This document shows, piece by piece, positions 7,601-12,016 of a DNA stretch of 15,928 nt. How positions within the stretch are numbered: position 1 is the first letter of the stretch; each line of letters opens with the position of its first letter. The stretch is taken from positions 1-15,928 of the forward strand of contig PCBQ01000084.1 of assembly GCA_002731395.1 (NCBI GenBank). The letters are read 5' to 3'. Position numbers and translations under genes: made by a program. Under the pieces are notes generated by a model, which saw nothing but the letters and a program-made list of their open reading frames with translations, made no database searches and was not told where the DNA came from. This DNA comes from Methanobacteriota archaeon. GTDB taxonomy: Archaea; Thermoplasmatota; Poseidoniia; Poseidoniales; Poseidoniaceae.

Positions 7601-9803
7601 GGACGTGATCTTCGAAGGCACCGATTTCGAAGGCATCCAGCACCGTCAACACATCGCCACCTTGGCGCCAAGCGCAGGTCTGGTTTCGCTCCCAGAGCCT
7701 CAGCCTGACGGCTCCCACCTTTGCTTCTACGACGCCAACGGTGACGGATTCGCGGACCGCGACGTCGACAAGAACGGCCTCAGCCGCGAAGAGAGCATCG
7801 GCTGCTTGCGCGCCGACATCACGCCGCTCGACCCCAAGCTTCTCCGTGAGGATCCCGAATCTTTCCTGCCGGACGGTTTCGGCCCCGTGGACGTCATCTT
7901 GCGTTTCGAGGAGAACCTGCCCAACGAGGGCTGCGCGCCGCTTGACGTGACCACCCTTGGCATCCAGGGCGTGTGGGACACGTGCACCAGCGTGCCCGGT
8001 AACGACCACTTCCGCGTGGTCATGACCCACAACGCCAACGGCTTCGCGCTGATTGGCCGCACCAGCCTTGACGTGGACGACCAGATCGTCTACACCAGCG
8101 AGATTGATCCGCTGACCGGCGAGACGGTGTCCAAGCCGATGGTCGTGACCGGAACCCTCCAAGACGAGTTGGGTACGGCCATTGCCAACCGCCTTGTCCG
8201 GGTCAACTACGAGATGGTCAACGGTCAGTCCGGACCTGTGGCTTGCCTGAACGATGTGACCAATGCGGACGGCAACTTTGCCATCACCTGTCCGCTGACC
8301 GGCGTGTTGGCCGGCAAGGCGAAGGTGACGGTGACGTATTCCTCCTTTGACAACAACGACGCGTACCGCTACGAGAACAAGACCGTCCAGACCGAATTCG
8401 CTGTGTTCAGCAACTCGACGCTGGCCATCACCGAAGTCGGCCCATTCCGCTCCAGCGTGGAATCCTACACGCTGCAGAACGGTTCCGTATACCCGGTGCT
8501 GTACCTGAAGGAATCCTTCCACGTTGACGCACGTCTCTTGCAGGCCAATGGCGCAACCGTGGGCGGCAAGTGCCTGAACATCTACCTCGACCCCGATCAA
8601 AACGTCAGGCCAATCTCCACCATCAGAACCAGCGATTTGGACGGAACCATCGAGTGGTTCAGCGGCGACCCCGATCAGAACCCGTCGCTCAAAGGTGTGG
8701 AAACCACGGGCGGGAAGCTGGAAGGTTTCCGAACCCTCCGCGTGGCCTTTGAGCCGGACCGTAACGTGCCCGGCGGTTGTGACAAGGAGATCTCCAACGT
8801 GCTGAACGGTTCGTCGATGGACATGACCGTCTTGGTGCGCTCACGCATCGACCTGCAGGTGCTTGATTCTTGGAGCAAGTCCGGCGACAACGGCGTCGAT
8901 GAGGGCGACCAAGTCTACGGACAAGTGGCCCTCCTCCGCGACCGGATCAACGTCGCCGTGGAAAATGAGGAGATCACCTTCGCCCGCCAGTATTGGTCCA
9001 CGGAGGAGAACGGTTGGGTGACGGAAGGTCGCAACCGCTCGATCACCAACGAACAAGGCCGTGCTGAATTCACATGGGCCTACACCGGCAAGACCTGTGC
9101 AGGGGAGCCGTGCGACGGCAACTGGCGCATCATCGCCTACTATGCCGGCAGCGTTTACTTCGCCGAGTCCACCGACAACATCACGCACGAGGTGACCTAC
9201 CTCGAAGCCGTGGAAACGGCTGGTGACGGCTTCTTTTCCACCTCGACGGTGCTGAGCCTTACGGTGATTCTTGTGGCCCTGCTCATCGCAGGTGCGCTGA
9301 TCTACGAGCGTTCGCGCTCCCGCCGCCAAGTCGACCAGTTGCGCGGTCTCATCTCCACGATGGCGTGGCAGCTCGAGACGTCGAACGAGTACATCGCGGC
9401 CATCTTTGAGGGCTACAAGAGCCTCGTCAAGCACTTCCGCAAGTACGGCTTCATGAAGAAGGTCTTCGAGACCACACGTGAGTTCGAAACCGCGGTCCGT
9501 GCGGCCTTCAGCATGGTTCCAAGCGACCAGTTGGACGATTTCCTGACCATCTTCGAAGAAGCCCGTTACTCCGATCACACCATCGATGCAAGCCACCGCG
9601 ATCGCGCGCTGGGCACCCTCGGTGCCATCCAGGGCTCGCTGACCAGAGCCTTGGGTGAGGAAGCGGTTGAGACCAGCGTCCGCAAGGACGTCGTCAACCT
9701 CTACGGCAACCAGACGAAGGCTGGCGAGTTCGTGGCGGCCGACGGTACCGTCCGTCAAGCCGGTCAGGACGACGGTCAGGACGACAGCGGCTTCAGCATC
9801 TGA
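1668..9803 (+). CDS. Giant membrane-anchored surface protein: DxDxDG repeats, Ig-like domains, DUF4129-like tail
   Basis: I chose ATG 1668, giving 2711 residues, because GAGGG at 1656–1660 sits 7 nt upstream and the protein then begins with a short basic region followed by a hydrophobic helix (residues about 17–36). The frame also permits a GTG at 1572, which would add a 32-residue, Arg-rich N-terminus. Residues 124–1300 are Asp-rich DxDxDG units (thrombospondin type 3-like, Ca2+-binding in known structures), interrupted by aromatic and Cys-containing inserts and by a Gly-rich module at 443–527. Residues about 1302–2525 are beta-rich with several Ig-like or carboxypeptidase-regulatory-like units (for example 1828–1930, 2147–2250, 2401–2520) and many N-x-S/T sequons. 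Residues 2528–2546 form a transmembrane helix followed by RSRSRR. The cytoplasmic tail has the DUF4129 pattern: Y2583, G-F, T-x-x-E-F, and EEARYS at 2630–2635. Inferred topology: ends inside, about 2490 residues outside. Cys residues scattered in the ectodomain may form disulfides. No catalytic domain is recognised. Confidence 0.9.
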   Translation: MLNNDLKQKILNRQKNTAAVGFVLLMLFSSLGVILTSMEPAPPETSIAQAPTVALVEPQSMDQGGQTSWDRGLDQLPLQDLHPALSDIMWSDPGVSFGIISDMDALLLGLPGYTTLLEESRLEDHDNDGINDLADLDDDNDGIYDLLERFDGCYGTDPYDHDNDGILDADDWDDDNDGILEGPVDYAALEALGLDPQNVSTDRFVVDDTVHPWTGLEVGDYYLVDQHPFDHDNDGVTDEDSDGSGAGRYDEDDDNDGRIDQFTWPCDLDGDGVQDYFDEDDDDDGVLDELDAHPYDATITTQMSTTAGLFDAPRAWTFNEYRAYSGGVNYVEWENNRVNGPGASASGFTAIGQEGTDWANSGTPAFTNIVDGDLDSDGIPNFLDPDNDNDGTPDSSDTDDDNDGILDMVDPDDDNDGILDTCVNLDTNGDQIGDFTGERNGDVTALDSTTINGGQNYQTANGVPTSNGGTGKGLTVDIVAVGGAVTQVTIANPGYGYSAGDTITIDGGNFGASVDVSSVGTLIFDVPGADADGDGTIDCEMDYDQDLDDDRLRAFDQNYNGLYDWLDPDMGGTTSPDNLGNPLVAGSASDIEYDTDNDGIPNENDTFPLNTTTEVATWNCPTQTNPNPSNADPKCTIWRASFSQFNDWDGDGISNWDDVDDDNDGIIDPLDIDDDCDLDNDADLHAINGALYRDDGINAVDSDIDGDGLENDVDWDDDNDGIADIFDPDDGNCGVLDSDLNDNFQTPFYPINDGGFLDGSLDSQDYSDNTSDYWAMVYQHNPFAEMVINYNGYDGTTNPPTAGSVPEFYWYYYARWNNYNGGNEWDIDSDGDSLVNGLDTDQDGDGLPDWWDQDEGNDGVLDVNDIKMGGSIDMTTCGYTVGQFGNGFVCGYAYALAWHMPLNGVNAQFGAPYSTRPDANVDQGAVVPPTNTEVGCTPGAQGGCYLFDFGGDGAPESGISYTDIVNNRDAYITWLGLLIGLWQWQSDNGPEADFPDELGADFDDNDVDGDTDGDFTNDTIDIDDDYDAVYDWYDVDDDNDGIWDFFEVDSNDDFDDDNGQLNSNFFSGTNCVDNDDDGNDLDADGDGYFQAVWDLGVLSQGLRQPAYYDVDNDNDGIPDGEDPDDDNNGIPDDVQEAIPGCFWGEEQSTFDHDNDGIADWADDDWDGDGIENSVEIAASSGQPDPMVYAFDHDNDGMRDDLDDDDDQDGMKDEDEVLLWPTRFGRNSTNPWDHDDFGDGEAMANPNDPFTGPDSIDTDDDNDTREDTDFDVIEEGFTCISGADSSDWDSDNDCILDEDDKMPTYITLNMPDTLWLDAQTPAIFSGHVDWINPITQMFEAAPNLPVQVHIEWTSNDTTALETIDVLTNQQGNFSVGQFLYPEDLTVGDNTTYRVYAEVTEMFVFNGNTSQEYTVGVEANLTVDYSAWTYFRSDEQPFWLDFKAHYTADWQRGLYDNRIRQVPVSFSIFGGLFGNRTHPTDFAGLDGAGYRTDGTGWASLTFVQSLGISGVWKQVRWNSTFDNGPGQIPGAYEEILWNAQTGRHTVVGAYDYTNTSLPPGDLEVVAKVNPELAMDGLGDPEWPYAYLHGDESEPFSIRVMHRMNIDGTLIVKGTSPVYYFDSTINNGDGTFGNWATLWHQPALDAAGLDFNSASALKPYPTSWDGDLSTLTGQATLLRDFISANASHWFIRLTNGADSNVPPCGAVNINDPQSPVRCEIVPEMDTGDSLEVTGAVSNRTNVPWDADPVALQVDIDNNGQFLGAQETAFAGRPTISDGEARYAYNWTWFSQYSSGTYGMRVDFTNSAYYYTGNSTTLAQTGAYINVTVVGTTDFLTTSVPRLYRNSSTTIQAKLVDNALRPVTDQPVNWTWSGDGRTGVNFTDANGLFEVPFNVSANDPLGQFTLTFAFGGNPLLKGSTVVQDVWIVSRTYMAVVDSDPAYRQSGDRWDFTAQVKDDGKTRDRDAIGAALDGANPPSGGLVDVIFEGTDFEGIQHRQHIATLAPSAGLVSLPEPQPDGSHLCFYDANGDGFADRDVDKNGLSREESIGCLRADITPLDPKLLREDPESFLPDGFGPVDVILRFEENLPNEGCAPLDVTTLGIQGVWDTCTSVPGNDHFRVVMTHNANGFALIGRTSLDVDDQIVYTSEIDPLTGETVSKPMVVTGTLQDELGTAIANRLVRVNYEMVNGQSGPVACLNDVTNADGNFAITCPLTGVLAGKAKVTVTYSSFDNNDAYRYENKTVQTEFAVFSNSTLAITEVGPFRSSVESYTLQNGSVYPVLYLKESFHVDARLLQANGATVGGKCLNIYLDPDQNVRPISTIRTSDLDGTIEWFSGDPDQNPSLKGVETTGGKLEGFRTLRVAFEPDRNVPGGCDKEISNVLNGSSMDMTVLVRSRIDLQVLDSWSKSGDNGVDEGDQVYGQVALLRDRINVAVENEEITFARQYWSTEENGWVTEGRNRSITNEQGRAEFTWAYTGKTCAGEPCDGNWRIIAYYAGSVYFAESTDNITHEVTYLEAVETAGDGFFSTSTVLSLTVILVALLIAGALIYERSRSRRQVDQLRGLISTMAWQLETSNEYIAAIFEGYKSLVKHFRKYGFMKKVFETTREFETAVRAAFSMVPSDQLDDFLTIFEEARYSDHTIDASHRDRALGTLGAIQGSLTRALGEEAVETSVRKDVVNLYGNQTKAGEFVAADGTVRQAGQDDGQDDSGFSI
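2037..5570 (+). repeat. Coding array of Asp-rich DxDxDG (thrombospondin type 3-like) units
   Basis: Degenerate repeats with cores such as DHDNDGI, DDDNDGI and DSDGDGI followed by xDxxD recur through residues 124–1300. They often alternate, with DHDNDG units paired to DDDNDG units 10–12 residues later. The DNA core gaccacgacaacgacggc is nearly invariant and is shared with the gene at 2–1198. Strong GAC codon preference makes the opposite strand rich in GTC, which produces long false Val-rich open frames there. Confidence 0.88.
2994..3248 (+). other. Gly-rich 'PGxGYxxGD' module inserted between DxDxDG repeats
   Basis: Residues about 443–527 of the giant protein depart from the Asp-rich pattern. 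They contain a Gly/Asn/Thr-rich strand region, GGTGKGLTVDI, GGAVTQVTI and then NPGYGYSAGDTITI. This G-T-G-x-G … G-x-V-T-x-V-T-I … N-P-G-x-G-Y-x-x-G-D order is one I recognise as common in structural and tail-fibre proteins of marine phages and in other marine surface proteins. It is probably a small beta-structured module. Its function here is unknown and the phage similarity is from memory of the pattern only. Confidence 0.55.
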
Positions 9804-9816
9804 TTCCCCAACCGAT

Positions 9817-9832
9817 GCCGTCCTCGGACGGC
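9817..9832 (+). other. Perfect GC palindrome between the giant gene and the next gene
   Basis: GCCGTCC and GGACGGC flank a two-base centre (tc), 13 nt after the TGA at 9801–9803 and 35 nt before ATG 9868. As RNA it would fold to a 6-bp stem with a 4-nt loop; as DNA it could be an operator. No T-tract follows, so termination is uncertain. The remainder of the 64-nt gap holds no clear TATA box. Confidence 0.35.
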
Positions 9833-9867
9833 CGAACGTTGAAGGAGTTGGGCGCCAGAGCGTCAGC

Positions 9868-10311
9868 ATGGACGATTGGAAGGTCTTGATCGACCAAGCC
9901 ATGCAGCAGGAAACCACCGACCTCATCGGCGCTCACGCCACGTACGGCCGTGCTGTGCGTTCCGGGTTGGCTCACGCCCAGATGCTTCTGGACGACATTG
10001 AGGCCGCTCAGATCATCGAGGCACTCTACGGAGCGCTGGTGGCCTATTCGCAGCAGGTCATGCTCCGGATGAAGGCAGAAGACCCCGAGGTCGGGGGCGT
10101 GGACCACGCCTTCCGCGCGGGGCAAGCCTACGGCGTTTCATGCGTGCTCAACCACCTCATCGATCAGTTGACCGATGTGGCCGGCATCACGGCACTCGGG
10201 GCTTTGGATGACTTCTCGGACACCCTGCACCACGAAATCGTGGTTCAGAGTCGAGCCGCCGGTCTGACCGTCGAACTCCTCGATGCGAAAGGCGACGTCC
10301 TCCTTGAGTGA
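9868..10311 (+). CDS. Conserved-looking helical protein of unknown function
   Basis: A 147-residue soluble protein starting at ATG 9868 (MDDWKVLID…) and ending with TGA 10309–10311. The frame is open further upstream, but that part overlaps the giant gene and no other good start lies in the gap. The nearest Shine-Dalgarno-like string (gaaggag, 9841–9847) is 20 nt away, which is too far, so translation may be leaderless or weakly signalled. The sequence is rich in Ala, Leu, Asp and Gln and looks almost wholly alpha-helical, with no membrane segment, one Cys and no motif I recognise. It lies between the giant surface gene and the ribosomal operon, on the same strand, 94 nt before eL18. I cannot assign a family. 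Confidence 0.75.
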   Translation: MDDWKVLIDQAMQQETTDLIGAHATYGRAVRSGLAHAQMLLDDIEAAQIIEALYGALVAYSQQVMLRMKAEDPEVGGVDHAFRAGQAYGVSCVLNHLIDQLTDVAGITALGALDDFSDTLHHEIVVQSRAAGLTVELLDAKGDVLLE

Positions 10312-10328
10312 GGTCCTGCGCCTCTGTG

Positions 10329-10342
10329 GCCCCCTTTGGGGC
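10329..10342 (+). terminator. Small hairpin after the 147-residue gene
   Basis: GCCCC at 10329–10333 pairs with GGGGC at 10338–10342 across a 4-nt loop containing three T residues. It lies 17 nt past the stop at 10311 and just upstream of the candidate ribosomal-operon promoter. The stem is only 5 bp and no T-tract follows, so a terminator role is tentative. Confidence 0.2.
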
Positions 10343-10351
10343 ATCGGTGCC

Positions 10352-10359
10352 TTCATAAT
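10352..10359 (+). promoter_or_regulatory. Candidate TATA box of the ribosomal protein operon
   Basis: TTCATAAT stands out in a GC-rich 94-nt gap. It lies 47 nt upstream of the eL18 start, so transcription would begin near 10380 and leave a short leader that includes the GAGGGAG ribosome-binding site at 10394–10400. It fits the expected operon-head position but is a weak match to consensus. Confidence 0.35.
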
Positions 10360-10405
10360 GGGAGGGTCGGTCGCCAGCCTTGCTTCACGCATCGAGGGAG
10401 TCAAA

Positions 10406-10771
10406 ATGAGCAAGCCGAAGAACAAGACAAACGCCGACCTGGTCGATTTGATTGACCAGCTCAAGGCCAAGTCACGTGACACCGGCGCTGCGCTTTGGCG
10501 AGATGTGGCTCTGCGGCTCTCGAAGAGCCGCTCCAACTGGGCGCAGCCCAACCTGAGCCGAGTGAGCCGATACGCTCCTGAGGGAGCCACGGTCGTTGTG
10601 CCGGGCAAGTTGCTCGGCTCTGGCGACGTTGCCGGCACACCCACCATCGTCGCCTACAGTGTCAGCGCGGGCGCACGTGCCAAGGTCGAAGCCGCCGGAG
10701 GCCGCGTGATGAGCCTCCGAGAGCTGATGGACGAGAACCCAAAGGGATCAGGGGTGGTCATCCTTGCCTGA
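10406..10771 (+). CDS. rpl18e: Large-subunit ribosomal protein eL18 (L18e)
   Basis: A 121-residue protein starting MSKPKNKTNADLVDLIDQLK, with the family's W-x-D-V-A-x-x-L region (about residues 31–38), followed by N-L-S-R-V-S-R and the central V-V-V-P-G-K-L-L-G-S-G segment (about 64–73) and a G-G-x-V-M-S-L-R-E-L motif near the C-terminus. Archaeal eL18 is about 115–125 residues, so it is full length. It is a structural component of the 50S subunit. I chose ATG 10406 because GAGGGAG at 10394–10400 lies 5 nt upstream; an earlier in-frame ATG at 10283 lies inside the preceding gene. It is the first gene of the operon and its last 8 bases overlap the uL13 start. Confidence 0.96.
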   Translation: MSKPKNKTNADLVDLIDQLKAKSRDTGAALWRDVALRLSKSRSNWAQPNLSRVSRYAPEGATVVVPGKLLGSGDVAGTPTIVAYSVSAGARAKVEAAGGRVMSLRELMDENPKGSGVVILA

Positions 10772-11249
10772 AACCACCACGTACGTTTACGACGCCGAAG
10801 GCGCCATCCTCGGTCGTCTGGCCAGCGCTGTGGCCGACTTGCTTCAGAAGGCGGCCCGCGACGGTCGTGAAGACAAGGTCGTCATCGTCAACGCTGAGAA
10901 GGCCATCGTCACCGGCAGTCCGGTCTCCATCATGGCCAACTACCACGCCAAGTACGAGCTAAACCACGCCAGGAAGGGTCCGTACTTCCCGCGTATGCCC
11001 GACATGATCCTCAAGCGGACCGTGCGTGGCATGTTGCCCTATCAGAGGAAGTCCAGTGGCCGCCGCGCCCTCCGCAATTTGCGCGTGGAAATCGGCTGCC
11101 CGTCTCATCTGGACGGCGACTTGCCCGACGGCCACTCCGTCGGCGATCGCTCCGCCTTTGAGCGCCCCCTCCCAGACCGCTACATGAGCCTCGGGGACAT
11201 CAGCGCTGGCCTCGGTGCCCCCGCGCACCGCTGGGGAGGTGAACAGTGA
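10764..11249 (+). CDS. rpl13: Large-subunit ribosomal protein uL13
   Basis: A 161-residue protein with the archaeal uL13 pattern: YDAEGAILGRLAS near the N-terminus, VVIVNAEKAIVTG, then GPYFPRMPDMILKRTVRGMLP and the G-R-R-A-L-R-N-L-R-V segment. It belongs to the 50S subunit. The start is TTG at 10764, 8 bases inside eL18. It is supported by GGGGTGG at 10751–10757 with a 6-nt spacer and because the conserved domain begins almost at once after it. The stop shares its last base with the uS9 ATG. The C-terminal 30 or so residues (Pro/Gly/Arg-rich, ending RWGGEQ) extend past the core, which is common in archaea. Translational coupling through the whole operon is likely. Confidence 0.95.
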   Translation: MPETTTYVYDAEGAILGRLASAVADLLQKAARDGREDKVVIVNAEKAIVTGSPVSIMANYHAKYELNHARKGPYFPRMPDMILKRTVRGMLPYQRKSSGRRALRNLRVEIGCPSHLDGDLPDGHSVGDRSAFERPLPDRYMSLGDISAGLGAPAHRWGGEQ

Positions 11250-11680
11250 TGGCCAAGAAGAAGAAGTCCGTCGAATCCTCTGGAAAGCGCAAGACCGCGA
11301 TCGCCCGCGCCACGGTGAAGCCCGGCAAGGGTCGCGTCCGCGTCAACAGTTCGCCCATTGAGATTCTGCAGCCAGCCCTCTCCCGCCGTAAGGCGATGGA
11401 GCCGTTGATCATCGCTGATGCGATGAACCGCTTGAGCAAGGTGGACATCAACGTGGTCACACACGGCGGTGGTATCATGGGTCAATCCGACGCCATCCGC
11501 ACCGCCATAGCGCGTGGCCTCGTGCTCTACAACGGTGGAGCAGAAGGCCAAGACACGGAACTACGTGACGAATTCCTGCGTTTTGACCGCTCGTTGCTGG
11601 TCAACGATCCACGCCGAAAGGAGCCCAAGCACCAACTCGGCCGTGGCGCTCGCCGCAAGAAGCAGAAGTCGTACCGTTGA
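11249..11680 (+). CDS. rps9: Small-subunit ribosomal protein uS9
   Basis: A 143-residue protein starting MAKKKKSVESSGKRKTAIAR. It has the uS9 hallmarks: G-K-R-K-T-A-I-A-R-A, the G-K-G-R-V-R-V-N segment, V-x-T-H-G-G-G-I-M-G-Q-S-D-A-I-R-x-A-I-A-R-G-L, and the invariant C-terminal S-Y-R that reaches the P-site tRNA in the ribosome. GGGGAGGTG at 11233–11241 lies 7 nt before ATG 11249; a GTG at 11246 is possible but too close. Its first base is the last base of the uL13 TGA. Gene length and position in the operon are as in other archaea. Confidence 0.96.
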   Translation: MAKKKKSVESSGKRKTAIARATVKPGKGRVRVNSSPIEILQPALSRRKAMEPLIIADAMNRLSKVDINVVTHGGGIMGQSDAIRTAIARGLVLYNGGAEGQDTELRDEFLRFDRSLLVNDPRRKEPKHQLGRGARRKKQKSYR

Positions 11681-11691
11681 GGTGAGTTGAG

Positions 11692-11898
11692 ATGATCATT
11701 CCAGTTCGATGCTTCAGCTGTGGGTCAATCGTGGCTCACGTCTGGGAAGAATACAACGCCAAGGTCAACGGAGGCATGGAGCCCGCGCAAGCGCTCGACG
11801 AGGTCGGGCTGGAGCGCTACTGCTGCCGACGCATGTACATCGGTCACATCGACCTCCTCGAGGACGTTGCCACGTACAGTGCTGCACGACACCGATGA
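11692..11898 (+). CDS. rpoN: DNA-directed RNA polymerase subunit N (Rpb10 homologue)
   Basis: A 68-residue zinc-binding subunit of the archaeal RNA polymerase. All four zinc ligands are present: C7 and C10 in MIIPVRCFSCG, and C44 and C45 in the diagnostic R-Y-C-C-R-R-M motif. L-D-E-V-G-L-E precedes that motif, as usual. The protein helps assemble the polymerase core together with subunits D, L and P. GGTGAG at 11681–11686 provides the ribosome-binding site, 11 nt after uS9. This is archaeal RpoN (Rpb10), unrelated to bacterial sigma-54 of the same name. The usual euryarchaeal follower rpoK is not present next to it; a tRNA gene begins 12 nt later. Confidence 0.97.
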   Translation: MIIPVRCFSCGSIVAHVWEEYNAKVNGGMEPAQALDEVGLERYCCRRMYIGHIDLLEDVATYSAARHR

Positions 11899-11910
11899 GC
11901 AGGAACACAG

Positions 11911-11985
11911 GGGCCCGTGGGTTAGCTTGGCCTATACTTGGCGGCTGGGGGCCGTCAGACTCCGGTTCAAATCCGGACGGGCCCA
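11911..11985 (+). tRNA. tRNA-Pro (anticodon GGG)
   Basis: 75 nt that fold into a cloverleaf. The acceptor stem GGGCCCG (11911–11917) pairs with CGGGCCC (11978–11984) over seven pairs, with discriminator A at 11985. The anticodon stem GGCGG (11940–11944) pairs with CCGTC (11952–11956), and the 7-nt loop CTGGGGG places anticodon GGG at 11947–11949, reading CCC and CCU. The T-arm TCCGG-TTCAAAT-CCGGA (11961–11977) is perfect. The D-stem is weak: G·T at 10:25 and T·T at 13:22. No CCA is encoded and there is no intron. It lies 12 nt after rpoN and is probably co-transcribed with the ribosomal operon. Confidence 0.95.
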
Positions 11986-12008
11986 CTCCTGCTCAGCGAC
12001 ATGTTGGC

Positions 12009-12016
12009 TTGATATG
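12009..12016 (+). promoter_or_regulatory. TATA-like element before the beta-helix protein gene
   Basis: TTGATATG lies 24 nt past the tRNA and is centred about 25 bp upstream of the in-frame ATG at 12038. That is the spacing expected for an archaeal TATA box and a leaderless transcript beginning at that ATG. It overlaps the earlier possible start at 12014. The single element is a modest match, so this is tentative. Confidence 0.3.

Noticed and set aside
7440..8600. 386-codon minus-strand open frame
   Set aside because: It lies opposite Ig-like coding sequence of the giant gene in a GC-rich region that is poor in stops. It has no recognisable domain and no promoter or ribosome-binding site.
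9655..9867. Upstream in-frame extension of the 147-residue protein
   Set aside because: It overlaps the coding sequence of the giant gene's tail by about 150 bases, and its Thr/Arg/Ser-rich translation is unlike the helical protein that follows ATG 9868.
8841..9926. 361-codon minus-strand open frame
   Set aside because: It covers the transmembrane helix and DUF4129-like tail coded on the plus strand and runs past the stop into the next gene. The composition is that of a GC-rich shadow.
1199..12013. Insertion sequence, integrase or attachment site near the tRNA-Pro
   Set aside because: No transposase, integrase or direct repeat of the tRNA 3' end is visible in the window; the right-hand side beyond 15928 is not seen.
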